Shown one piece after another: positions 8,964 through 17,899 of a stretch of DNA of 64,000 nucleotides (positions are counted from its first letter, which is position 1; each line of letters starts with the position of its first letter). Under the pieces are notes generated by a model, which saw nothing but the letters and a program-made list of their open reading frames with translations, searched no databases and had not been told where the DNA came from. The DNA comes from an uncultured Parabacteroides sp. (GTDB lineage Bacteria; Bacteroidota; Bacteroidia; Bacteroidales; Tannerellaceae), in assembly GCA_910577325.1 (NCBI GenBank), contig CAJTMR010000010.1, positions 44,648 to 108,647 on the forward strand. Direction: 5' to 3'. The translations under genes were made by a program, and so were the position numbers.

Positions 8964-10898
8964 CTATGGATGTTTCTTAATCACCATACACGCACCACCG
9001 CCCGGAGCTAACTTTAATACAAGTTTATCTTTATTTGTCAGTTTCCGGATCGTAACTTTCAGGCTTTCACGATTTGTCAGATAATGGGCATCGTCGCCAT
9101 CTTCAATCACTTCGATTGTATACTTTCCCTTCTTCAGGAAAGAAAGAGGCAGTTCGATTGTCCTTCCGGATTCATTCGTGGCCGCACCGACCAGATAAGC
9201 CTCATCCGTTTCCCTCATCATCACGATATACTCTCCGATTTCACCCGCCAATGTACGGCTCTCTCTCCAAGGCATTTTCTGGGAAGACAGGAAATTCAAC
9301 AATGCTGGGTATTTCCGGTAATATTCGGGGATATCCGGTAAAATTGTCACACCGGAGAAAGTAATCAACGTACGAGCCGCCTCCGAAACCAACGTGGAAG
9401 GAACCGGCTGGCTTTCATCCACACGTGTCGTATGTCCTTGACGAAGGTCGAACATGCCGTTATTCATATCGACCGGGCCAGCCACCATGTTGACAAAGAC
9501 GGTCGTCACGAATGTCTTAGGTTCAAACACCCGGTGCGCGTCCAATTGGGCGTGGCAATATTCACGTGTGACAGCGTTCGGCCAGGTACGCATCTGCCCG
9601 TATGGGTGGACCGGTCCGTCATGGTAATCGACCAACAGGTGATTTTGCGCGCAAAGTTCGGTAATTTTCTTCGTCCACAGGTTCTTTTCTTCCTGAGTTC
9701 CGCGCATAAAGCCATATTTGACTCCGGCAGCACCCCAATCTCCATATTGTTTCAACGTTTCTTCTATCGGATACTTCCGGCCTCCGACATCATTCAGATA
9801 AAGCCAAATGCCGACCCCCTTCTCTTTTCCATACTTCAATAACCGCTGTACATCCTGTGCTTTTTCTCCTTTGACCGGATCGGAATCCGATTCAAATTCC
9901 GGACCGTACCAATTGGCATCCAACACCAGATATTTGAACCCCTGTTCAGCTGCAAAGTCCACCATCCGTACCCAGGAAGGATACGACATCGTATATGTAA
10001 AACCATCCCAGACAGCCCCATCAATACGCCAGTCCCAAACAGCCAGCCCGGGCTTCACCCACGAAAAGTCATAACGGGGATCAGGGTCCGGATTCAGCAA
10101 CTCCAACAAATGGGAGTCGGTCAACGCGCCAGGTGTCGTTCCATACAAAACGACACGCCAGGCAGAAGTATATCCCGGCGACAAACTTGCCGGCTTAGAA
10201 ACCACCGAAAAAAGCGTCTCCCCCTCTTTGGATTGCAAGACAAGAGGCGCTCCTGTTTCCAGACAGGCTTCATGGATCGCCATATAATGTTTATTGCCCG
10301 CCTTCACGGTCATCACCGGCAAGCGGGTTCCATCTGTTTCTGTTAACCTTTCAGGTCCTATATTATGATTCTCGCCATTATAAAACCATGCCGTATAATC
10401 TCCTGCAAAGTTATAGGCTGTCAGTTCGGACCGTACATTTACGCACTTCCCTTCGCCTTCCGGTATTTTATAGCAGAATGCAAAGCCATCATTATACCCC
10501 CGGACCACTAACTGCATCCGTTCCGGTTGCCTCGCCGGATTCAGCAAATCGATCACTAATTCATTGAAATGGTCATCGACCACGGCCCGCTTTCCCCATA
10601 ACGGCTTCCATTCGTCCCGGACTTGCCGGTCGGATACTTTTTCTATTTTCCAACCGGAAGAAGGAACCGTTTCCTCTGATTCCAGTCTAAAACCCAATGG
10701 GGATTCTTTAATCAGCATTTCTCTGTTTGCGGCAAAAGTATAGGTCAGTAAACCGTCATCCTGTCGCTGTATGCCCATCACTAACTTTTTGTCTGGAGAG
10801 AAAACCTGGTAAAGCTTGGGCAAATGTTGAGCATAAGCGCTGTCCATTCCCAGCCATGCAAACAATAGTAAAACGAATGTTACGAATCGTGTATTCAT
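8964..10898 (-). CDS. GH97-family glycoside hydrolase, secreted (second copy)
   Basis: A 644-aa paralogue of the GH97 enzyme at the other end of the locus, with a signal peptide cleaved after AYAQ (about residue 24). Family landmarks are FKYLVLDANWYGPEF, AAGVKYGFM and VDYHDGPVHPYGQMRTWPN. As in its paralogue, the retaining nucleophile position is Gly (about residue 396) and the second site reads HDG (about residue 427); the usual Glu-rich motif after RTYPN is replaced by TREYCHAQ. The two enzymes are clearly divergent, so this is not a recent duplication. It lies between fecR and the terminator at 8841-8892, which puts it in the regulator operon rather than behind susC. Confidence 0.9.
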   Translation of the reverse strand: MNTRFVTFVLLLFAWLGMDSAYAQHLPKLYQVFSPDKKLVMGIQRQDDGLLTYTFAANREMLIKESPLGFRLESEETVPSSGWKIEKVSDRQVRDEWKPLWGKRAVVDDHFNELVIDLLNPARQPERMQLVVRGYNDGFAFCYKIPEGEGKCVNVRSELTAYNFAGDYTAWFYNGENHNIGPERLTETDGTRLPVMTVKAGNKHYMAIHEACLETGAPLVLQSKEGETLFSVVSKPASLSPGYTSAWRVVLYGTTPGALTDSHLLELLNPDPDPRYDFSWVKPGLAVWDWRIDGAVWDGFTYTMSYPSWVRMVDFAAEQGFKYLVLDANWYGPEFESDSDPVKGEKAQDVQRLLKYGKEKGVGIWLYLNDVGGRKYPIEETLKQYGDWGAAGVKYGFMRGTQEEKNLWTKKITELCAQNHLLVDYHDGPVHPYGQMRTWPNAVTREYCHAQLDAHRVFEPKTFVTTVFVNMVAGPVDMNNGMFDLRQGHTTRVDESQPVPSTLVSEAARTLITFSGVTILPDIPEYYRKYPALLNFLSSQKMPWRESRTLAGEIGEYIVMMRETDEAYLVGAATNESGRTIELPLSFLKKGKYTIEVIEDGDDAHYLTNRESLKVTIRKLTNKDKLVLKLAPGGGACMVIKKHP

Positions 10899-10936
10899 AT
10901 ATGTTTTTGTTGGTATTTATTTATCAATCTATTTTT

Positions 10937-11004
10937 AGAGCCTGTTTAAATTTTGTTCAAAAAGAACTCTCAAAAGAATGTTGAACAAAATTTAAACAGG
11001 CTCT
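10937..11004. repeat. Large palindrome, copy 1 of a dispersed repeat
   Basis: Perfect 24-nt arms (10937-10960 and 10981-11004) around a 20-nt loop; the outer part reads AGAGCCTGTTTAAATTTT. A shorter copy lies at 34901-34954 with the same outer arm and the shared loop piece AAAGAATG. The right arm overlaps the stop codon of fecR. There is no T run on either side, so it is not a classical terminator. Confidence 0.85.
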
Positions 11005-11990
11005 TAGCGGTCTCTCAAAATAATCGTATTTCCGCTGTTATCGAACCTATATTTTTTATCCACATCTATAAAATTAAAAACTTCTTGCAGAGTCATGCCG
11101 GTATGGATCGTCCCGGAAAAAGATTCATTCTCTATTTGCCGGCTCATGATATGAATCTTCACATTGTATTTACGCTCTATCTCTTTCAGTATATCACGGA
11201 AAGAAGCATTTACAAAACTAAGTTTACCAGTCGTCCATACTGCTGATTTAGAAGTATCATATCCTGATCGTACCAGGCTTCCCGACTCCCGGTTATAGAT
11301 CGCCCGTTCATTTGGTTTCAGGAAAACATTTTTATCTCCGACAGAGACATTGACGCCTCCTTTGATCAAATCGACCTCGGTCTGCACATCGTCCGGATAG
11401 GCCCGGACATTAAATACGGTTCCGGTCACCTTCACCTTAGTCTCACCTGCATATACCTGGAAAACCTTTGCCTTATCTTTGGTCACCTCAAAATAACCTT
11501 GTCCCGCCAGATAGACATTCCGTTCTTTTTTCCCAAACGAAACAGGATATTTCAATACAGACCCGGAGTTCAAGACCACGATCGAACTGTCCGGAAGCAT
11601 GATTCTGGCCTGGCTACCCAACGGAACCACAGTTTCGCAAAGCAGATCATGGGATGTGACACGTTGATACGTATAGACCGATACTACCGAAGTCAATGCC
11701 ATCAACAGGATAGCAGCCACAGCAATGCGCGTCCAAACGACAAAACGGTTCTTCTTTTTTCCGTCCATACCCTGCACACGTTCACGAAAACGCTGGAAAC
11801 TTTCATCTTTCTCACGTTCCAATGCCGGAGCATGTAACAAGGCATGCAACTTTGCCGCTTTGTCATATTGCAGTCTGTATAGCTCCGAACTACGCACCAG
11901 AGAGAAGAGTTCAGCCATTTCTTCACCGGTGATCATTCCGGAAATATAGTCATTCAATCTTCTTTCAAACAGATCATCTTTATCCTGCAT
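11004..11990 (-). CDS. FecR-family anti-sigma factor
   Basis: A 328-aa inner-membrane regulator. A cytoplasmic N-terminal part (about 1-80) would hold the sigma factor, one membrane helix follows (about 83-107), then a periplasmic FecR domain (VPLGSQARIMLPDSSIVVLNSGS, VTGTVFNVRAYP) and a C-terminal DUF4974 domain (SFVNASFRDILKEIERKYNVKI), the part expected to contact the STN domain of SusC. Length and order are normal for the family. It is 51 nt downstream of the ECF sigma gene, the standard pair. The stop codon lies inside a large palindrome. Confidence 0.95.
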   Translation of the reverse strand: MQDKDDLFERRLNDYISGMITGEEMAELFSLVRSSELYRLQYDKAAKLHALLHAPALEREKDESFQRFRERVQGMDGKKKNRFVVWTRIAVAAILLMALTSVVSVYTYQRVTSHDLLCETVVPLGSQARIMLPDSSIVVLNSGSVLKYPVSFGKKERNVYLAGQGYFEVTKDKAKVFQVYAGETKVKVTGTVFNVRAYPDDVQTEVDLIKGGVNVSVGDKNVFLKPNERAIYNRESGSLVRSGYDTSKSAVWTTGKLSFVNASFRDILKEIERKYNVKIHIMSRQIENESFSGTIHTGMTLQEVFNFIDVDKKYRFDNSGNTIILRDR

Positions 11991-12041
11991 ACTCTTTTCT
12001 ACATTAATCTATAAACATTACACATCTCGGATGTAAAACAT

Positions 12042-12623
12042 TTAAATGAAAAATAAAATAAATAATAAATGCTTCAACATCTGTTTCAGCTTGTCCAAAG
12101 CATTTTTGATCTGGACCCGGACCGTACTGACCGTCAGATTCATTTCCTTAGCTATTTCTTCAGCAGATTTCCCAGCATAGAAATAGGATTCAAATACACT
12201 CCGGCATTTAGGAGGAAGCGAAGAAACCGCCTCTTTTATCTCCGCCTCCATCTCTTTAAGTTCCACATATTGTAAAGGGACAGGAGCAGAGACAATGCAG
12301 TCTTCTTGAAAAGCCGATATTTGCTCTTTATGTTCATCAAGCACAGATTGCAAAGTCCTTTGGGAGCGTATATAATTCAGGCAACCGTTTTGCACGGCAC
12401 GGATCAGGTAAGAATGGACAGGGAAGGCCAGCGTCCGCCGCTTATACCAGATATTCAGAAAAACATCATCCACAATCTCCGCACTAATATTCTTGTCAAA
12501 CAAATAATAGATCGCAATCGTATTCAAATACACATAGTACGCCTTATACAATTCAGAAAAAGCCTGTTCCGAACCGTCATTGATTTGTGCTATTAAATCT
12601 TCACCTATCTGGTCTATATTCAT
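12042..12623 (-). CDS. ECF-type sigma factor of the susCD locus
   Basis: A 193-aa sigma factor. Region 2 (EIVDDVFLNIWYKR) and the region 4 helix-turn-helix (SAEEIAKEMNLTVSTVRVQIKNALDKL) are both clear. The hydrophobic tail HLLFILFFI is typical of Bacteroidales ECF factors paired with FecR. By the known scheme it is held by the FecR protein encoded next and released when SusC binds its sugar; its target is probably susC. Its own transcript likely starts at TATATTTG on the minus strand (12664-12671), 40 nt before ATG. Confidence 0.95.
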   Translation of the reverse strand: MNIDQIGEDLIAQINDGSEQAFSELYKAYYVYLNTIAIYYLFDKNISAEIVDDVFLNIWYKRRTLAFPVHSYLIRAVQNGCLNYIRSQRTLQSVLDEHKEQISAFQEDCIVSAPVPLQYVELKEMEAEIKEAVSSLPPKCRSVFESYFYAGKSAEEIAKEMNLTVSTVRVQIKNALDKLKQMLKHLLFILFFI

Positions 12624-12663
12624 AATCGAAATAGATTTACTCTAAAAGATTACAATCTCCGGG

Positions 12664-12671
12664 CAAATATA
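12664..12671 (-). promoter_or_regulatory. -7 promoter element for the ECF/FecR operon
   Basis: Minus-strand TATATTTG, an exact TAnnTTTG match, just downstream of the efflux operon terminator and 40 nt before the sigma start codon. Confidence 0.55.
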
Positions 12672-12674
12672 AGA

Positions 12675-12709
12675 ACAAAAAAGGAGGTTTCCATCGCGGG
12701 AACCTCCTT
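12675..12709 (-). terminator. Terminator of the efflux operon
   Basis: Arms AAGGAGGTT (12681-12689) and AACCTCCTT (12701-12709), extended by wobble and GC pairs towards the loop. On the minus strand the stem runs into six T. It isolates the TolC operon from the sugar locus. Confidence 0.85.
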
Positions 12710-12741
12710 CCATCTAAATAAATGTGTCTAATTTTAATGTA

Positions 12742-14094
12742 TTATAGTGTTATTGGTGTACCGTTATAAAAGTCCAAGATCTTGGCACGGAAGATAAAAT
12801 TATACTTGGATTGTGCTTGTTCGGACAAGCTCTGAGCATATTTCGTCTTAGCCTCGCTATACTCGAAAACAGTGCTTTTGCCGGCTGCATAGCGGTCTTC
12901 GGCATACGAAAAAGCTTCTTTGCTGGCAATAACCGATTTGTCGGATGCGGTATATTTTTCCTGGGCGGCGGTTGCATTATAGAAAGCCTGCTGTATTTCC
13001 TTATACAAGGCTTTTTTTGTATTTTCCATCATCAATTCGCGGTTGCGGATATTGATACGGGCGGAGCGGACATTGTTGCGCGTCTGGAAACGGTTGAACA
13101 AAGGGATGCTCAGGCTGAACCCGATCGTCTTACGCCCGTTATTCTTCAACTGCTCGTTAAAAGCCAGGTTCGAATAGTCGCCATCACCGGAATAATGGTA
13201 ATAGCCATTGGTATAGCTGGCTCCGAAATTCAATTTCGGATAGTAACCGGACCGGGCTACTTTCAGCATCTTCTTCTGGCTTTCCAACAGATATTCCTGT
13301 TCCTTGATCTGCGGCTTGAAAGCGACGGCATGGTCATAGACATGATCCGGAGGCAGAATACTACTCATATACTCTTCGACGGCATCTTCAAACTGAGGAA
13401 CTACGATGTCGAAATTCTCGCCGTCACGTTCCAGTTCGAGGCTTTGTGTCAAGTCGAGCAAGGCCAGCTTAACATTATTATTGGCCTCCGTCAGAGAAAC
13501 TTCGTCTTTTGCCAGCTGAGCTTTCATGTCGTATAGCTGTGAAAGAGGGACTTTTCCGTTTTTCACCAGTGCTTCGGTCTTCGTCACCTGCTCACGACTC
13601 AGGCCGACCTGCAATTCGGCAATCTTCTGCACTTCCTTATTATACAGGACTTGCAGATAATAGGAAGTCACGTTGACGGACAGATCTTCCTTCGCCTTGT
13701 TCAGCGCCTCGACAGCCGCTTGCAAATCCAGCTTGCGAGCGGCAATATCGTTCGGGATACGTAAACCGTCGAAAATCGGCATGCTCAAAGAGATGGATGC
13801 CGATGTATTGGCTGAGTTCTGGTCCACGATCACTCCCGTCTTGGAAGGGGAACGGCCGAAATCGAAATTCTGGCCGACATTGGCGTTCAGATCGGGCAAC
13901 CAGCTGTATTTGCTGGTGTTCAGGTCCACTTTCCGGCTTTCCTGATCCTGCTGGCGTTGCTTCAGGTCGATATTATTCTCAATTGCATAGCGGATACATT
14001 CTTCCAAGGACCATTGCTTGGCTGACTCCTGTGCCAGCAGACCACCGGAAAAAATCAATAAAGCGGATATGTAGAGAGCTATTTTCTTATTCAT
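12742..14094 (-). CDS. TolC-family outer-membrane efflux channel
   Basis: A 450-aa outer-membrane factor with a signal peptide ending LLAQ (about residue 21). It shows the two OEP repeats of the family: long amphipathic helices in each half and the usual start WSLEECIRYAIENNIDLKQRQQ. It would form the exit duct for substrate pushed by the ABC permeases encoded upstream. It is the last gene of a five-gene operon, 12 nt after the adaptor gene. The substrate cannot be read from the sequence; antibiotics, lipids or peptides are all possible for MacAB-like systems. Confidence 0.92.
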   Translation of the reverse strand: MNKKIALYISALLIFSGGLLAQESAKQWSLEECIRYAIENNIDLKQRQQDQESRKVDLNTSKYSWLPDLNANVGQNFDFGRSPSKTGVIVDQNSANTSASISLSMPIFDGLRIPNDIAARKLDLQAAVEALNKAKEDLSVNVTSYYLQVLYNKEVQKIAELQVGLSREQVTKTEALVKNGKVPLSQLYDMKAQLAKDEVSLTEANNNVKLALLDLTQSLELERDGENFDIVVPQFEDAVEEYMSSILPPDHVYDHAVAFKPQIKEQEYLLESQKKMLKVARSGYYPKLNFGASYTNGYYHYSGDGDYSNLAFNEQLKNNGRKTIGFSLSIPLFNRFQTRNNVRSARINIRNRELMMENTKKALYKEIQQAFYNATAAQEKYTASDKSVIASKEAFSYAEDRYAAGKSTVFEYSEAKTKYAQSLSEQAQSKYNFIFRAKILDFYNGTPITL

Positions 14095-14106
14095 AATTCT
14101 TCCTGT

Positions 14107-15228
14107 TTATTTCTTATTCGGATCGACAATAGCACCACGTACCTTTTCGTTCTCGCCAAGACCGTCCTTAATTTCGATCTTGATTCCATCGGACAAACCG
14201 ACTTTGACAGCTCGCTTTTCAAACTTCTGTTCCGGTTTTTCCGCTTTTACCACCTGCACAAAGGTCGAATCGCCACTAAACTCGACGCAACTTTCGGGTA
14301 CGGACAAAACACCCTCCACACGCTTCAACACGATCTCGGCATTGGCGCTATAACCGGCACGGATAAAAGCATCGCCAGGCATATGTACGGCAGCCTTCAC
14401 CTCAAACAGGACGGCTCCGTTCTCTTCCACTCCCTTAGGAGCCACATATTCCAGTTCGGCATCGAACGTACGACTTTCCATTGCACCGACCGTCAATTTG
14501 ATCGGCATCCCTTCATGGATACGGCCTACTTCAGTCTCGTCCACTTTACCTTTAAAGATCATATTATTCATATCGGCAACCGTTGCGATCGTCGTACCGT
14601 CGTTGAACGTATTCGACTGGATCACGGAATTGCCGACCTTGATAGGCACATCCAGGATCATACCGGTGATCGTAGAACGGACTTGTGTCGTACTGGAAGC
14701 GGCAGAACGCTTGGAGATACCTTCGCGGATGATCTCGAGAGCATCCTGGGCATTCTCGGCTTCTTCCTGTGCCTTCTTATAATTGGCAAGAGATGTTTCG
14801 TAGTCTTCTTTGGAGATCACTCCCTGTTTGTGCAATTCCTCATCCCGCTTGAAGGTGGCACTGATCTGTTCAAGGCTGATCTTCGCCACCCGTACGCGCG
14901 ATTCGGCACTATTCAACTGAACCATTTCGGGGATCACTTTGATACGGGCAATGATCTCCCCTTCCTTCACCATCTGTCCGGCTTCTTTCAGCAATTCGGA
15001 GATGATACCCGACATCTGCGGCTTGATAAGGACTTCGTCGCGGGGTTCGACCTTTCCGGTAGCGACAGTCTTCGTCTCAATCGTGTCACGTGCAGGAGTA
15101 ACCAGCTCATAGACGGTAATAACAGGTTGCGCTTTCTTCCATAAGAAATAGAAAGTGCCGATAACAGCAGCTCCCACTAATACCAAAAAGATGATCCGCA
15201 GGACTTTTTTTACGATACGATTCTTCAT
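14107..15228 (-). CDS. HlyD/MacA-type periplasmic adaptor of an efflux pump
   Basis: A 373-aa membrane-fusion protein with one N-terminal membrane helix (about 12-29). Order: barrel and lipoyl half (ARDTIETKTVATGKVEPRDEVLIKPQMSG), a coiled-coil hairpin rich in Lys and Glu (about 85-165), second lipoyl half (STITGMILDVPIKVG), then beta-barrel and membrane-proximal domains. It would join the inner-membrane permeases to TolC. It is preceded by a run of AT heptads (15238-15258) that ends 9 nt before the start codon. Confidence 0.92.
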   Translation of the reverse strand: MKNRIVKKVLRIIFLVLVGAAVIGTFYFLWKKAQPVITVYELVTPARDTIETKTVATGKVEPRDEVLIKPQMSGIISELLKEAGQMVKEGEIIARIKVIPEMVQLNSAESRVRVAKISLEQISATFKRDEELHKQGVISKEDYETSLANYKKAQEEAENAQDALEIIREGISKRSAASSTTQVRSTITGMILDVPIKVGNSVIQSNTFNDGTTIATVADMNNMIFKGKVDETEVGRIHEGMPIKLTVGAMESRTFDAELEYVAPKGVEENGAVLFEVKAAVHMPGDAFIRAGYSANAEIVLKRVEGVLSVPESCVEFSGDSTFVQVVKAEKPEQKFEKRAVKVGLSDGIKIEIKDGLGENEKVRGAIVDPNKK

Positions 15229-15237
15229 AATTTTATC

Positions 15238-15258
15238 TAATTTTCAATTTTTAATTTT
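15238..15258 (-). repeat. Heptad repeat just upstream of the adaptor gene
   Basis: Three consecutive 7-mers, TAATTTT, CAATTTT, TAATTTT, fill most of the 32-nt gap between permease and adaptor genes. In the sense direction the array ends 9 nt before the adaptor ATG. Confidence 0.6.
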
Positions 15259-15260
15259 CA

Positions 15261-16526
15261 CTATTCTTCCCTGATAGCATCGATGGCCTTGATCTGCATG
15301 GCTCGCCAGGCAGGTATCAACCCTGCAAGAAGACCGCTGAACAACAGGATTACGGTAGCGGAGACCGCCGTGCCGATATGAATCTCCGGATTGGAGAAGA
15401 ACGTTTCGTTAGACGAACCTCCTCCGCCACTTGCCATCGCATTGTTCACCACATCGAGCAGGAATACACCGACACTAAGCCCGATCAACCCGGCAAGAGA
15501 TGTCAGAAGCAGGCTCTCGCTCATAATCTGCGAAATAATATCGAAAGGCTTCGCGCCGATCGCACGGCGTACCCCAATCTCGCGCGTCCGCTCCCGGACC
15601 GTCACCATCATGATATTGCTGACTCCGATGATCCCCGCCAGCAAAGTCCCGATACCGACCAGCCAGACCAGAATATTAATACCGGTAAACAACAAGTTGA
15701 ACGTTTCAAACTGCTTGGCTATCGTGAAACTACTGATCGCATGTTCGTCCGTCGGGGAAATCTCATTTTGCAAACGCAGGACCGTCTTTATATCTTCCAC
15801 CATCTTATCGCATGAGTAACCGTCGTCGGCCGTCGCACAAAGGAACCAGAACTTATCTCCCTGGTTGGAAGCCTGCTGAAGCGTCTTGAACGGGATCATC
15901 ACGCTTTCTTCCGTACGTCCGCCGATCTGTGCGCGAGGCTTCGGCTTGATCACACCGACCACCTGGTAATAAATACCGTTCACCCGTATGTACTGCCCGA
16001 TCGGATCCTCATCCGGAGCAAAAAGGACTTCGCGCACAATATTACCGATCAGACACACCTTTCGTTTTTCGATCATGTCGATTTCATTCAACAGGCGTCC
16101 GGCCAGGATATGCTGCGTTTCGATATTGAAATATTCGGAGTAGACGCCACGGACATTATAAGTACCCGCTTTTTGCCCTCTCACCACATTGTTTTGCCCG
16201 CCCCACTGCATGATCATCGGCGAAAGAAAACGTACGCCTTTCACACGCTGGCGGATCGTTTCCAAATCGCGGTTGCGCATCTGCCAGTAACGTCCTTTCT
16301 TGTACCCTTTGTAGGGTTCGCCCGTCCGTTCGGAAAAGAAGAAAGCGGAGTTTGTGGAAAAACCGTCTACGTTTTTCAAGACTCCATTCTTAAACCCGTT
16401 ACCGGAGCCCAACAGGATCACCAACATCAGGATACCCCAGAATACTCCGAAGCCGGTCAGCAGGCTACGGGTTTTATTACGGGTGATCGTCACCCATATT
16501 TCCACCCAACGATCTATATCAAACAT
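15261..16526 (-). CDS. MacB/FtsX-type ABC transporter permease (second of two)
   Basis: A 421-aa inner-membrane permease. One N-terminal membrane helix (TRSLLTGFGVFWGILMLVILLG), a large periplasmic MacB-like domain (about 45-280) and three C-terminal helices of the FtsX domain (INILVWLVGIGTLLAGIIGVSNIMM, then IGVRRAIGAKPFDI as the coupling helix). Same length as its neighbour and similar throughout, so the two may form a heterodimer. Translated from an operon with ATPase, adaptor and TolC. The 108-nt gap before it carries a heptad repeat array with an inverted partner. Confidence 0.92.
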   Translation of the reverse strand: MFDIDRWVEIWVTITRNKTRSLLTGFGVFWGILMLVILLGSGNGFKNGVLKNVDGFSTNSAFFFSERTGEPYKGYKKGRYWQMRNRDLETIRQRVKGVRFLSPMIMQWGGQNNVVRGQKAGTYNVRGVYSEYFNIETQHILAGRLLNEIDMIEKRKVCLIGNIVREVLFAPDEDPIGQYIRVNGIYYQVVGVIKPKPRAQIGGRTEESVMIPFKTLQQASNQGDKFWFLCATADDGYSCDKMVEDIKTVLRLQNEISPTDEHAISSFTIAKQFETFNLLFTGINILVWLVGIGTLLAGIIGVSNIMMVTVRERTREIGVRRAIGAKPFDIISQIMSESLLLTSLAGLIGLSVGVFLLDVVNNAMASGGGGSSNETFFSNPEIHIGTAVSATVILLFSGLLAGLIPAWRAMQIKAIDAIREE

Positions 16527-16534
16527 TTTACTTT

Positions 16535-16629
16535 GATTTATGATTTATAATTCATGACTCATGATTCCCGATCCATGATTTAACTTTATACCGCTTGACG
16601 CCATAAATCATACATCCAAAATCATAAAT
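16535..16629 (-). repeat. Heptad array with inverted partner between the two permease genes
   Basis: Seven 7-mers in phase at 16535-16583 (GATTTAT, GATTTAT, AATTCAT, GACTCAT, GATTCCC, GATCCAT, GATTTAA) and four inverted ones at 16602-16629 (CATAAAT, CATACAT, CCAAAAT, CATAAAT). They span the gap from 5 nt after one stop codon to 8 nt before the next start codon, counted in the sense direction. Confidence 0.7.
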
Positions 16630-16633
16630 ATTT

Positions 16634-17899
16634 TCATTCATTGCGCATGGCTTCAATCGCCGTGATCTTGACCGCTTTGCGGGCAGGGAAATAGCCAGCC
16701 AATACGCCCGCCCCGATAATCAGGGCCGTAGCTGACAGCGCCACACTCAGGCTCACCGTCGGATTCAGGAAGATGCTCATGTCATCCTGCGAAACATTCT
16801 TTCCGGCATTCATCATCTCCATGGCGTAATTAATCGCTTCTGTCAACCCGATTCCAAGGATCATGCCCAAATACCCGAATACGGCGGTAATCAGGATCGA
16901 CTCGACAATGATCAGTTTCAGGATGGAAAACGGGGTGGCCCCTATCGCTTTCCGGATACCGAACTCCCGGGTACGTTCTCTCACCGTTATCAGCATGATG
17001 TTGCTCACGCCGACGATTCCGGCAGTCAGTGTCCCGATACCGATCACCCAGATAAAGAGAGCGATACCGTTCATCATCCCATTCAACATCATGAAGTTTT
17101 CGAGTGTGCTCCACATACCGATCGCCCGCCGGTCTTCGGGGTCGAACCTGTGCCGTGCTCCCATCTGCCGGCGGAAACGTTTCTCGAAAGCGTCAAATTC
17201 TTCCTGTGTGGAAATACCTTTCACCGTAAAGATGATGTCATCCAGCCCGTAGCCGGCATTATACAAGGTCTGTGCCGTACTGAAAGGGATGTAGGCCGGC
17301 GCGTTGTTGTCATTATCCTCCGCCTTGTAGACGCCGATTACCTGGTATGCGACACTTCCGGCATTCACATATTTGCCCAACGGATCCCCACCTTTGAAAA
17401 GCACTTCTTTCATACGAGGGCTCAAGACAATCACCTTTCTTTTTTCCTTTACATCTATATCATTGATAAAACGGCCGTTTCCAACTGTCATTTCGATATT
17501 GTCGATCACCGCTTTCGACGGATGCACGCCGTTCAGGGAATAAGCGTTATATTCGTCTCCGTAGGAAAGCGTATCGCTCCGGCTGATACTCGCCGTAATC
17601 AAGTCCACTTCGGGATTTTCGCGTGGGATGGCAATCAGGTCTTCATCCTTGTATTCGATCCTTCGGTTCATCTGCATCCCCTTATACGGCTTGCTCGCGT
17701 AGCGCGGCCATGTCTCCACCCGGTTCAAGCTGAAGTTGCGGAAGTTCGACATAATGCCGTTCTTCATCCCGTTGCCCGCACCCAAGAGGACAATCAGCAT
17801 AAAGATCCCCCATGCCACGGAGAAGCCGGTCAGGAAGGTACGAAGTTTATTCTTTTGAATCGTACTCCATATTTCTCGGAAATTGTCAAAATCAAACAT
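16634..17899 (-). CDS. MacB/FtsX-type ABC transporter permease (first of two)
   Basis: A 421-aa inner-membrane permease with the MacB layout: N-terminal membrane helix (FLTGFSVAWGIFMLIVLLG), periplasmic domain, then three helices in the FtsX domain (GIALFIWVIGIGTLTAGIVGVSNIMLI and the coupling segment FGIRKAIGATPFSI). Its start overlaps the end of the ATPase gene by 8 nt, which shows translational coupling. Together with the second permease it probably makes a heterodimeric exporter core; a separate ATPase supplies energy, unlike classical MacB where ATPase and permease are fused. Confidence 0.92.
   Translation of the reverse strand: MFDFDNFREIWSTIQKNKLRTFLTGFSVAWGIFMLIVLLGAGNGMKNGIMSNFRNFSLNRVETWPRYASKPYKGMQMNRRIEYKDEDLIAIPRENPEVDLITASISRSDTLSYGDEYNAYSLNGVHPSKAVIDNIEMTVGNGRFINDIDVKEKRKVIVLSPRMKEVLFKGGDPLGKYVNAGSVAYQVIGVYKAEDNDNNAPAYIPFSTAQTLYNAGYGLDDIIFTVKGISTQEEFDAFEKRFRRQMGARHRFDPEDRRAIGMWSTLENFMMLNGMMNGIALFIWVIGIGTLTAGIVGVSNIMLITVRERTREFGIRKAIGATPFSILKLIIVESILITAVFGYLGMILGIGLTEAINYAMEMMNAGKNVSQDDMSIFLNPTVSLSVALSATALIIGAGVLAGYFPARKAVKITAIEAMRNE

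Noticed and set aside
10937..11004. Insertion sequence end
   Set aside because: No transposase ORF and no target duplication can be seen; kept only as a palindromic repeat.
14383..15144. 253-aa plus-strand ORF
   Set aside because: Fully antisense to the adaptor gene, with composition of a shadow frame (many His, Asp, Arg) and no family features.
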